A DNA stretch of 13,574 nucleotides from Paracoccaceae bacterium (GTDB lineage: Bacteria; Pseudomonadota; Alphaproteobacteria; Rhodobacterales; Rhodobacteraceae), in the NCBI GenBank assembly GCA_016764835.1, contig JAESRD010000160.1, positions 1-13,574 on the forward strand. Reading direction: 5' to 3'. This document shows, piece by piece, positions 7,256-13,574 of this stretch (the stretch's first letter is position 1; each line of letters opens with the position of its first letter). The translations under genes were made by a program, and so were the position numbers. The notes under the pieces were generated by a model. The model worked only from the letters and a program-made list of their open reading frames with translations. It had not been told where the DNA came from and did no database searches.

Positions 7256-7583
7256 ATGATTCTCCTATAGAGCGGCGGTTATTGGCAGATTTTTACAGTT
7301 GAAAGTTGGGCCTGCCGAGGGTGAATGTCAATCATAAACAATCAAGAACAGTCATGCCGCACTGCAGAATGACTGATTGTGACAAATTTTGATTGACAGG
7401 CAATTATTTTTGAGCCCAGATATTAGTGAAACAAAGTCGTTCGCGAAAGGGAAAATGTCGCGAAGACAAAGCATATCGCCCGCAGAAGAAGACCAAAATG
7501 AACCCGTGACGGTTTTTTTGGTTTGGGTGACCGGGGCAGCGCAAACTGGCCCAATACGTGAGAAACACTCCTGGGAGGAAAAC
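7256..7583. promoter_or_regulatory. Divergent rhaD/rhaS control region
   Basis: This 328-bp gap holds the start sites of both transcripts. It contains the dyad listed at 7326-7398. Perfect TTGACA -35 matches lie at both outer edges of that dyad, at 7393-7398 on plus and 7331-7326 on minus. Neither has a convincing -10 at 16-18 bp; the nearest plus-strand candidate is GATATT at 7419-7424, 20 bp away. Further towards rhaS, TCGCGAA occurs twice (7441-7447 and 7458-7464, 17 bp apart), the first within the palindrome TTCGCGAA (7440-7447). The rest, to 7573, would be an rhaS leader of about 150 bases with no clear riboswitch or gene. Confidence 0.75.
7326..7398. promoter_or_regulatory. Large dyad of 10-bp-spaced half-sites, candidate rhamnose operator
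   Basis: Two 30-bp arms (7326-7355 and 7369-7398) are inverted copies matching at 22 of 30 positions, centred on 7362. The left arm holds CAATCA at 7329, CAATCA at 7339 and CAGTCA at 7349, exactly 10 bp apart. The right arm mirrors this with TGACTG at 7370, TGACAA at 7380 and TGATTG at 7390. Half-sites on one helical face are what a multimeric repressor would bind, and DeoR-family proteins often use such arrays. In Rhizobium the rha genes are repressed by the DeoR-family RhaR, so an RhaR site is the likely identity, by inference. The outermost half-sites overlap the TTGACA boxes on both sides. Confidence 0.75.
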
Positions 7584-8576
7584 ATGAGTATCATGAAGAA
7601 AATTATGACAAGCGTTGCCATTGCGGCCACGTTTACCGCCGGTGCAGCGCAAGCTGATGATGTGCGCATAGCACTCGTCGTCAAAGCGCTGGGCATCGGC
7701 TTTTTTGAAGCTGCAGCCGAAGGTGCCGAGGAAGCCGCCGCCGAGCTGGGCAATGTAGAGATCATCTATACAGGTCCGACAGACACCACCGCCGAAGGCC
7801 AGATCGAAGTGATCAACGCCCTGATCGCGCAGCAGGTTGACGCGATCGCCGTGTCAGCAAATGACACTGATGCTCTGGTGCCCGCATTGCAGCGCGCCAT
7901 GGCCCGCGGCATTACTGTGATCAGCTGGGATAGTGGCGTCGCCCCTGAGGGCCGTCAGCTGCACCTAAACCCATCGTCCAACGCGCTGATCGGCAATATG
8001 ATCATCCAGATGGCGGCAGATCACCTGCCTGATGGCGGCCAAGTCGCGCTGCTTTCGGCCACCACAACATCGACCAACCAGAATATCTGGATCGAAGAGA
8101 TGAATGCGGTGATGGGCAACTATCCCGGCATTGAAGTTGTCGCCACCGTTTACGGCGATGATTTGGCTGATAAGTCCTACCGCGAGGCCACTGGCCTGAT
8201 GCAGTCCTACCCTGATCTTGCTGCGATTATCGCGCCAACATCTGTGGGTATCGTGGCCGCCGCTCAGGCGGTTGTTGATGCGGGCAAAGTTGGCCAGGTT
8301 AACGTGACAGGCCTTGGTCTGCCATCTGAGATGGCCGGTGCCATCGAGAGCGGCGCGTCGCAAAGCTTTGCCATTTGGAACCCGATCGACCTTGGGTATT
8401 CAGCGGTCATGCTGGCCTATGAGCTGAGCCAAAACGACGTTGAAGCAATGGCAGGCGGCGAAGTGCCAATGGGCCGCATGGGCAGCCTGTTGCTTGATGA
8501 AAACAATGAGGGCGCTATGTCTGACCCCTTTGTTTATGACGCCAGCAATATCGAGCAGTTCAAAGACATCTTTTAA
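7584..8576 (+). CDS. rhaS: Rhamnose ABC transporter, periplasmic substrate-binding protein
   Basis: This gene encodes 330 residues. It begins with a signal peptide (MSIMKKIMTSVAIAAT..., cleavage probably after AQA at 22-24) and continues as a type I periplasmic sugar-binding protein: VRIALVVKALGIGFF at the start of the mature chain, then VDAIAVSANDTDAL and ISWDSG in the ligand-binding lobes. It captures the sugar in the periplasm for RhaTPQ. The ATG at 7584 is chosen because GGGAGGA (7573-7579) precedes it and the signal peptide follows at once. The frame is open further upstream to 7389, but that extension runs through the operator and would bury the signal peptide. An ATG at 7593 is a less likely alternative. 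A strong hairpin follows the stop, consistent with this gene being expressed above the other transporter genes. Confidence 0.93.
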   Translation: MSIMKKIMTSVAIAATFTAGAAQADDVRIALVVKALGIGFFEAAAEGAEEAAAELGNVEIIYTGPTDTTAEGQIEVINALIAQQVDAIAVSANDTDALVPALQRAMARGITVISWDSGVAPEGRQLHLNPSSNALIGNMIIQMAADHLPDGGQVALLSATTTSTNQNIWIEEMNAVMGNYPGIEVVATVYGDDLADKSYREATGLMQSYPDLAAIIAPTSVGIVAAAQAVVDAGKVGQVNVTGLGLPSEMAGAIESGASQSFAIWNPIDLGYSAVMLAYELSQNDVEAMAGGEVPMGRMGSLLLDENNEGAMSDPFVYDASNIEQFKDIF

Positions 8577-8596
8577 GTTCTTGAACCTATGAACAA

Positions 8597-8621
8597 GTCC
8601 GGCGCGGGGCTCGCGCCGGAC
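8597..8621 (+). other. Strong hairpin between rhaS and rhaT
   Basis: GTCCGGCGCG (8597-8606) pairs perfectly with CGCGCCGGAC (8612-8621) around a five-base loop. No T-run follows, so it is probably not a full terminator. It sits 20 bp after the binding-protein stop. Comparable structures after binding-protein genes of other ABC operons protect the upstream message from 3' decay or cause partial termination, so binding protein exceeds membrane components. A weaker CCCG/CGGG hairpin (8626-8637) follows before rhaT. Confidence 0.7.
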
Positions 8622-8658
8622 CACCCCCGTATTCGGGCCCCGCATTCGAGGTTTCAGT

Positions 8659-10200
8659 ATGACCGCCACGCCCGTCATCTCTATGGATGCGATCACCAAG
8701 ATATTTCCCGGTGTCAAAGCGCTGTCAAAGGTGAAGCTTGATCTTTACCCCGGCCAGGTCACCGCCCTTGTCGGTGAAAACGGCGCGGGCAAATCAACCA
8801 CCGTCAAAATCCTGACCGGAATTTACCAGCCCGATGGTGGTACTATAAAGGTTGACGGCAAGCCCGTGCGTTTTGCCACCGCCAATGACAGCGCCGCCGC
8901 TGGCATTACCGCCATTCACCAAGAAACCGTGTTGTTTGATGAGCTATCCGTGGCCGAGAACATCTTTATCGGCCATGCCCCGCGCGGCCGCTTTGGCCTG
9001 ATCGACAATAACGCCATGTTCGCGCAGGCCGCAGCACTGCTAGAGAGCATTGGCGCGCGGTTTGCCCCCCGCACCAAGCTGCGCGACCTTGGCATTGCCA
9101 GCAAACACCTTGTCGCCATTGCGCGGGCATTGTCTGTCGAGGCGCGGGTGGTGATCATGGATGAACCCACCGCCGCACTCAGCCACAAAGAGATAACCGA
9201 ACTCTATGAGCTGATTGAAAAACTCAAAGCACAGGGCAAGGCGATCTTGTTCATCAGCCATAAGTTCGATGAGATTTTCCACATTGCCGACCGCTACACC
9301 GTGTTTCGCGATGGCGAGTTGGTTGGCGACGGCAAGATTGCCGATATTGACCAAGATGGGCTGGTGAAGATGATGGTTGGCCGCACGGTTGACCAGATTT
9401 TCCCGGCCCGCACCGCATCTGTCTCAGATGAGGTGCTGCAAGTCACCGGCTATGCCCACCCGACCGAGTTTGCCGACGTCAATTTCAAGCTGCATCGCGG
9501 CGAGATTTTGGGCTTTTACGGGCTGGTCGGCGCGGGCCGCTCCGAGCTGATGCAGGCATTGTTTGGTATCACCAAACCGGCCAAGGGCGTTACCAAGATC
9601 AACGGCGCGGTCAAGGTCATCCGCTCGCCAGCCGACGCGGTGGCCAACGGTATCGTCTATGTGCCCGAAGACCGGGGCCGCCAAGGTGCTGTGATCGGCC
9701 TGCCGATTTTCCAAAACATCACCCTGCCGTCACTCGCCCGCCTGTCGCGCAAGGGCTTCTTGCAGCTGGCCGAAGAGTTTGCGCTGACACGGGAATATTC
9801 ACAACGGTTAGACCTGCGCGCCGCCTCGCTCGACACCGATGTCGGCAACCTGTCTGGCGGCAACCAGCAAAAGGTGGTCATCGCCAAATGGCTGGCGACC
9901 AAGCCCCAAGTCATCATCCTAGATGAGCCGACCAAGGGCATCGATATTGGCTCAAAAGCCGCCGTGCATGAGTTTATGGCCGAGCTGGCCGCCCAAGGGC
10001 TGGCGATCATCATGGTCTCGTCTGAGATCCCCGAGATCATCGGCATGTCAGATCGGGTGATCATCATGCGCGAAGGTCGGATCGTGGCCGAGCTAGAGGC
10101 GGATGCGCTCAGCCCAGAAGCGTTGGTGCGCCACGCCGCCGGGATCGGCGAACAACACCACGCCGCCGGGATCGGCGAACAACACAAGGAGCGCGCATAA
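8659..10200 (+). CDS. rhaT: Rhamnose ABC transporter, double ATP-binding subunit
   Basis: This gene encodes 513 residues with two fused nucleotide-binding domains, as in the ribose/rhamnose importer class. Domain 1 has Walker A GENGAGKST (39-47) and Walker B VVIMDEPTA (164-172). Its signature region reads LGIASKHLVAIARAL (144-158) rather than LSxGQ. Domain 2 has a degenerate Walker A, GLVGAGRSE (288-296), a good signature LSGGNQQKVVIAKWL (398-412) and Walker B VIILDEPTKGID (418-429). The complementary asymmetry suggests one main hydrolysis site, built from the domain 1 Walker motifs and the domain 2 signature, a pattern common in this class. It powers uptake through RhaP and RhaQ. The ATG at 8659 has GAGG at 8648-8651. 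The stop shares one base with rhaP (TAATG). The C-terminus carries a 9-residue duplication (see 10131-10184). Confidence 0.94.
   Translation: MTATPVISMDAITKIFPGVKALSKVKLDLYPGQVTALVGENGAGKSTTVKILTGIYQPDGGTIKVDGKPVRFATANDSAAAGITAIHQETVLFDELSVAENIFIGHAPRGRFGLIDNNAMFAQAAALLESIGARFAPRTKLRDLGIASKHLVAIARALSVEARVVIMDEPTAALSHKEITELYELIEKLKAQGKAILFISHKFDEIFHIADRYTVFRDGELVGDGKIADIDQDGLVKMMVGRTVDQIFPARTASVSDEVLQVTGYAHPTEFADVNFKLHRGEILGFYGLVGAGRSELMQALFGITKPAKGVTKINGAVKVIRSPADAVANGIVYVPEDRGRQGAVIGLPIFQNITLPSLARLSRKGFLQLAEEFALTREYSQRLDLRAASLDTDVGNLSGGNQQKVVIAKWLATKPQVIILDEPTKGIDIGSKAAVHEFMAELAAQGLAIIMVSSEIPEIIGMSDRVIIMREGRIVAELEADALSPEALVRHAAGIGEQHHAAGIGEQHKERA
10131..10184 (+). repeat. Perfect 27-bp tandem duplication at the 3' end of rhaT
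   Basis: The 27 bases at 10131-10157 are repeated exactly and without gap at 10158-10184. Because 27 is a multiple of three, the protein gains a second HAAGIGEQH (residues 492-500 and 501-509) just before its KERA end. Exact identity implies a recent slippage or duplication, or selection to keep it. It lies about 15 bp before the rhaP start. Confidence 0.95.
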
Positions 10201-11207
10201 TGCTGGCCCGTATTCTCACCGCGCGCGAAAGCATTCTTGCCGCAGCGCTTGTCGTGCTGTTGGCGCTGGTCGCCTCGCGGTTCCCGGCGTTTATTGAGCC
10301 GAGTAACATGGCGCGGGTGTTTAACGACACAGCGCCGTTGGTTATCCTTGCCCTTGGCCAAATGGTGGTGATCCTCACCCGCTGCATTGACCTGTCGGTC
10401 GCCGCTAACCTGGCGCTGTCAGGCATGGTCGCGGCGATGATCAATGTCGCCTTCCCCGGCCTGCCGATCCCCGTAATATTGGTGATCGTCATCATCCTCG
10501 GCGCGGCCCTTGGCGCCATAAATGGCCTGCTGGTCTGGAAACTCGACATCCCGCCCATTGTCGTCACGCTTGGCACAATGACAATCTACCGCGGGCTGAT
10601 CTTCCTGCTGTCAGACGGCCAATGGGTTAACTCCCACGAAATGAGCCCGGCCTTTACTGGCTTCCCGCGCGCGTCGTTCCTCGGCCTGCCGGTGCTGTCA
10701 TGGCTGGCCATCGCTTCGGTCATTGTCTTCGGCCTGATGATGGCCAAAACCCCGCTGGGCCGCTCGATATTTGCCGTCGGCGGCAACCCAAACGCCGCTG
10801 TCTATACAGGCATCAATGTCGGCCAAACTCAGTTCATCGCTTTCACGCTGTCAGGCGCTTTGGCCGGGCTTACCGGCTATCTCTGGGTGGCGCGCTACGC
10901 CGTCGCCTATGTCGATATCGCGCGCGGTTTTGAGCTTGAGGTCGTCGCGGCTTGCGTTATCGGTGGCATTTCTATTGCCGGTGGTGTTGGCTCTGTCGCT
11001 GGCGCTGTCATGGGGGCCTTGTTCCTTGGCATTGTCAAAAACGCACTGCCGGTGGTCAATATTTCGCCCTTCTGGCAGCTGGCCATATCGGGCAGCGCAA
11101 TCTTGATTGCCGTGGCGTTCAACGCCCGCTCAAACCACCAAAAAGGCCGCCTCATCTTGCGCAACTCAGAGGTCGGCGATGGGCGCAGCGCGGAGGCCGC
11201 GACATGA
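10200..11207 (+). CDS. rhaP: Rhamnose ABC transporter, permease subunit
   Basis: This gene encodes 335 residues of a hydrophobic inner-membrane protein with roughly eight to ten membrane segments. The family markers are ILTRCIDLSVAAN (58-70), DIPPIVVTLGTM (116-127) and FELEVVAACVIGGISIAGG (244-262), the cytoplasmic coupling region of ribose/rhamnose-type permeases. It forms the membrane channel with RhaQ and docks onto RhaT. The start ATG overlaps the rhaT TAA by one base, with AAGGAG upstream at 10186-10191. The stop overlaps the rhaQ start by 4 bp. RhaP and RhaQ are separate, diverged halves of one heterodimer; the first-versus-second assignment follows the Rhizobium gene order. Confidence 0.92.
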   Translation: MLARILTARESILAAALVVLLALVASRFPAFIEPSNMARVFNDTAPLVILALGQMVVILTRCIDLSVAANLALSGMVAAMINVAFPGLPIPVILVIVIILGAALGAINGLLVWKLDIPPIVVTLGTMTIYRGLIFLLSDGQWVNSHEMSPAFTGFPRASFLGLPVLSWLAIASVIVFGLMMAKTPLGRSIFAVGGNPNAAVYTGINVGQTQFIAFTLSGALAGLTGYLWVARYAVAYVDIARGFELEVVAACVIGGISIAGGVGSVAGAVMGALFLGIVKNALPVVNISPFWQLAISGSAILIAVAFNARSNHQKGRLILRNSEVGDGRSAEAAT

Positions 11208-12217
11208 CCGACAGCACAGAACCCCGCCACACCGTCCCCGACCGGCTCAACAGCCGCCTCTACAACTTCTTGCGCAGCTGGGAGCTGCTCCTGCTTCTGG
11301 TGGCCGTTGGCATCTTCATCCTCAACTCATTTGCCTCGCCCTATTTTCTCAATGCGTGGAACCTGTCTGACGCCACTTTCAACTTTACCGAAAAAGCCAT
11401 GATCGCCTTCGCCATGGCGCTCCTCATCATCTCTGGCGAGATTGATCTCTCGGTCGCCTCGATCATCGCGCTGGCCTCTACGGCCATGGGCTTTGCCGTC
11501 CAGCACGGCGCAGGCACGACAGAAATCGTGCTCATCGGGTTGGTCGTCGGCTTGCTTTGCGGTTCGTTCAATGGCTTTTTCGTCACCGTGCTCGGCCTGC
11601 CGTCCATCGTGGTCACGATCGGCACAATGAGCCTGTTTCGCGGCATCAGCTACATCGTCTTGGGCGATGAAGCCTTTCGCGGCTATCCGCGCCCGTTTGC
11701 CTTTTTTGGTCAAGGCTATGTCTACGGCGTTATCACATTCGAGATGGTGCTGTTCGTCACCGTGGCGCTGATCTACGGCATCATCCTGCACAAAACCAAC
11801 TTTGGCCGCGCGGTATATGCAATAGGCAATAACCCAACCGGCGCGCTGTTTAGCGGCATCCGGGTGCAGCGGGTCAAGTTCATCTTGTTCCTGCTCACCG
11901 GGCTTATGGCCGGGGTGGCGGCGGTGTGCCTAACGTCGCGGCTCGGCTCAACCCGGCCCTCCATCGCCTCTGGCATGGAGCTAGAAGTCGTCACTATGGT
12001 GGTGCTTGGCGGGGTCAATATCTTGGGCGGTTCAGGCTCTATCCCCGGCGTGGTCATTGCCGCCTTTGTCATGGGCCTGGTCACCTTTGGGCTGGGTCTG
12101 CTTAATGTGCCGGGCATTGTCATGTCGATCTTCATCGGCCTGCTGCTGATCGGGGTGATCGCCCTGCCGCGGCTCTGGGCCCTGCTGGCCGCCAAGCGCA
12201 AAGCGACAGGACCATGA
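11204..12217 (+). CDS. rhaQ: Rhamnose ABC transporter, second permease subunit
   Basis: This gene encodes 337 residues. A hydrophilic N-terminus (1-25) leads into about eight to ten membrane segments with the permease motifs [10 protein letters not shown] (77-86), [12 protein letters not shown] (130-141) and [19 protein letters not shown] (258-276). It is the partner of RhaP in the inner-membrane channel. The frame is open upstream to 10952, but that part runs inside rhaP in another frame. The ATG at 11204 is chosen because it overlaps the rhaP stop as ATGA, has GGAGG at 11192-11196, and gives a normal family length. Its stop overlaps the rhaU start in the same way, so the chain rhaP-rhaQ-rhaU is translationally coupled. 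Confidence 0.92.
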   Translation: MTDSTEPRHTVPDRLNSRLYNFLRSWELLLLLVAVGIFILNSFASPYFLNAWNLSDATFNFTEKAMIAFAMALLIISGEIDLSVASIIALASTAMGFAVQHGAGTTEIVLIGLVVGLLCGSFNGFFVTVLGLPSIVVTIGTMSLFRGISYIVLGDEAFRGYPRPFAFFGQGYVYGVITFEMVLFVTVALIYGIILHKTNFGRAVYAIGNNPTGALFSGIRVQRVKFILFLLTGLMAGVAAVCLTSRLGSTRPSIASGMELEVVTMVVLGGVNILGGSGSIPGVVIAAFVMGLVTFGLGLLNVPGIVMSIFIGLLLIGVIALPRLWALLAAKRKATGP

Positions 12218-12531
12218 GCGAGCAATATGTCTTCCGCATGCGGCTAAATCCCGGTTGCCGGGCCGAATACCAGCGTCGCCATGATGAGATTTGGCCCGAG
12301 CTTTCGGCGCTGTTGCGCGGCGCGGGCGTCAGCGACTATTCGATCCATTTCGACGAAGAAACCAATGCGCTGATCGGCATCCTGACCCGCGCTGATGGCC
12401 ACAAGATGGACGCTCTGGCCGATGATCCGATCATGCAAAAATGGTGGGCGCATATGGCTGACATTATGGAGGCCGGGCCAAACAATGAGCCGGTCGCCGT
12501 GCCGCTGGTGCGCTTGTTTCACATGGCCTAG
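12214..12531 (+). CDS. rhaU: L-rhamnose mutarotase
   Basis: This gene encodes 105 residues, the exact size class of RhaU/RhaM (E. coli YiiL). The enzyme speeds interconversion of the alpha and beta anomers of L-rhamnose so that the isomerase receives its preferred form. The conserved residues are present: Tyr19 and catalytic His23 in [13 protein letters not shown] (18-30), the tryptophan pair Trp77-Trp78 in [11 protein letters not shown] (75-85), and the PxNxPV-like PNNEPVAV near the C-terminus. This gene is the best single indicator that the operon handles rhamnose rather than ribose or another sugar. The start overlaps the rhaQ stop (ATGA). The stop overlaps the stop of the convergent nnrS inside one CTAG, leaving no room for an intrinsic terminator between them. 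In Rhizobium rhaK comes next; here it does not. Confidence 0.96.
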   Translation: MSEQYVFRMRLNPGCRAEYQRRHDEIWPELSALLRGAGVSDYSIHFDEETNALIGILTRADGHKMDALADDPIMQKWWAHMADIMEAGPNNEPVAVPLVRLFHMA

Positions 12532-13574
12532 ATTTTGGGGGCAACCAGCATCGGCATTAGCCGCACCAAAATAAGCCCGTAGCCCAGCGTCCACAGACCG
12601 CCCGCCCAGATCAGCCCGCTGATGCCCAGCGGCGCGAGCCCACCAAACCCGGCGCGCATGAGCGCTGCAATGATGATCAGCACAAAGCCCAGCGTTAGTG
12701 CCCGCCCAGCGACAAGTGGCCGCCCGCTATGGCCCAACGTGGCGCGCATCATCACGGCGCAAGTGGTGCCACCAACAGCGCCAATGCCAAGCAAGTGCAG
12801 CCCAGCGGCCCGGCCAAACAAGCCAAACTCAGACGCCCCGAGTGCCAGCAGCCCAACGGGGATCATCAGATAAGCCATATGCAACATCAGCAACAGCGGC
12901 GAGGCGACAATGGCGCGGCCCTGCCAGCGCGACAGCCGCGCCAAATGCACGATGCCCGCAATGATCAGTAGCGCCCCCGCCAGCGCCCCGCCGACAAACG
13001 CCCAAACCAGAAGTGCCACAGCGCCCACGGCCAAAGCCGCGCCGTCAAACTTGCCAAACGCAGCGGGCAGGGCAGTTGCCCCCTGTTTCTTCAGCCAGTT
13101 GCGGGTAAAGGCAGGAATAACCCGCCCGCCGATCAGCATGATCAAGAATATCACCACGGCAAAGCCCACAGCCCAGCCGAGCTGCGCGCCGCCATATTTT
13201 ATCACCTCAAAATGAAACCCCAGATTGGCCAGGCCAAACAGGCCGACAGGCACGGCAACCATCATGTTGCGCCAATTCTTTCCGGCAATGATCTCGCGGA
13301 TAATCAGCGCCAGCACGATGAACATAAAGCTCACGTCAAGCAGCAGCACAATCACCGGCCCCAGCCCGCCCAGCCCGGCCACGGCCAAACGCCCAGCCAG
13401 CCATAACAGCGCCAGCGCGCCAAGCGACCAGCCGCGTTGCGGTGTCCGCCCGGTCCAGTTTGGCACCGCCGTGAACAAGAACCCGGTGATCACTGCTGAA
13501 GTATAACCGAACAGCGCCTCGTGGATATGCCAGTCAACCGGGGCAAATGGCCCGGCCAGCTCTAGCCGTCCAAA
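12528..13574 (-). CDS. nnrS: NnrS family heme-copper membrane protein, N-terminus cut by window edge
   Basis: The minus-strand frame is open from the window edge to the stop at 12528-12530, giving 348 residues. A GTG at 13493 is only an internal valine: the frame upstream of it encodes [11 protein letters not shown], which belongs to the protein. Family markers are WHxHE (about residues 15-19 of the visible part), [24 protein letters not shown] and [20 protein letters not shown] with LGHSGRPL. About ten membrane segments are visible. The family is near 400 residues, so roughly 50 are missing. NnrS proteins are membrane heme-copper proteins linked to nitric-oxide stress and denitrification; the many histidines fit metal binding. 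The gene has no known role in rhamnose use and converges on rhaU, their TAG stops overlapping. Confidence 0.93.
   Translation of the reverse strand, partial: FGRLELAGPFAPVDWHIHEALFGYTSAVITGFLFTAVPNWTGRTPQRGWSLGALALLWLAGRLAVAGLGGLGPVIVLLLDVSFMFIVLALIIREIIAGKNWRNMMVAVPVGLFGLANLGFHFEVIKYGGAQLGWAVGFAVVIFLIMLIGGRVIPAFTRNWLKKQGATALPAAFGKFDGAALAVGAVALLVWAFVGGALAGALLIIAGIVHLARLSRWQGRAIVASPLLLMLHMAYLMIPVGLLALGASEFGLFGRAAGLHLLGIGAVGGTTCAVMMRATLGHSGRPLVAGRALTLGFVLIIIAALMRAGFGGLAPLGISGLIWAGGLWTLGYGLILVRLMPMLVAPKI

Noticed and set aside
7389..7583. Upstream extension of the rhaS frame to a start at 7389
   Set aside because: The extension begins inside the operator dyad and would place 65 residues before a clear signal peptide. 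The ATG at 7584 has a strong ribosome binding site.
10952..11203. Upstream extension of the rhaQ frame within rhaP
   Set aside because: It is out of frame with rhaP, rich in Arg/Trp/His as a shadow frame would be, and the ATGA-coupled ATG at 11204 gives the normal length.
12910..13215. Plus-strand open frame antisense to nnrS
   Set aside because: It is a low-complexity Ala/Pro/Thr-rich shadow of a membrane protein gene, not a plausible protein.
1..13574. Mobile element, CRISPR array, tRNA or rRNA
   Set aside because: I found no transposase or integrase motifs, no spaced direct-repeat array and no tRNA-like cloverleaf. The window is almost fully occupied by ordinary metabolic and transport genes.

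Overview
The window looks like a chromosomal carbohydrate-catabolism region of an alphaproteobacterium. The evidence is the roughly 55-60% G+C coding sequence, the tightly overlapping ATGA operon junctions, and a rha gene set (two-domain rhaD divergent from rhaS-rhaT-rhaP-rhaQ-rhaU) of the type known from Rhizobium. The genus cannot be fixed from the sequence alone.

Layout. (1) 1-671, minus strand: a Gfo/Idh/MocA oxidoreductase cut by the window edge. (2) 672-946: a divergent promoter region with a perfect 12-bp palindrome. (3) 947-4083, plus strand: a three-gene unit of a second Gfo/Idh/MocA oxidoreductase, a DUF993-type TIM-barrel (aldolase-like) protein and an AP-endonuclease-2-like sugar isomerase/epimerase. 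(4) 4181-5137: a cation diffusion facilitator. (5) 5153-7255, minus strand: rhaD, a class II aldolase fused to a short-chain dehydrogenase. (6) 7256-7583: the rhaD/rhaS divergent control region with a large dyad of 10-bp-spaced half-sites. (7) 7584-12531: rhaS, rhaT, rhaP, rhaQ, rhaU, encoding an ABC importer of the ribose/rhamnose (CUT2) type plus L-rhamnose mutarotase. (8) 12528-13574, minus strand: the C-terminal part of NnrS, cut by the window edge.

How the parts work together. RhaSTPQ brings L-rhamnose into the cell and RhaU interconverts its anomers. An isomerase and a kinase would then give L-rhamnulose-1-phosphate. RhaD splits this to dihydroxyacetone phosphate and L-lactaldehyde, and its second domain is expected to oxidise lactaldehyde to lactate. 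The isomerase (RhaI), the kinase (RhaK) and the DeoR-type regulator (RhaR) are not in the window, although in Rhizobium they are neighbours. The left-hand Gfo/DUF993/isomerase unit looks like a separate sugar or polyol pathway (oxidise, isomerise, possibly retro-aldol cleavage) whose substrate I cannot name. It is the best candidate here for undescribed biochemistry.

The most striking non-coding features are the periodic operator-like array at 7326-7398, the palindrome at 823-834, a strong hairpin between rhaS and rhaT, a perfect 27-bp tandem duplication at the 3' end of rhaT, and two convergent gene ends built on the palindromic stop CTAG, one of which seems to have been separated by a short tandem duplication.
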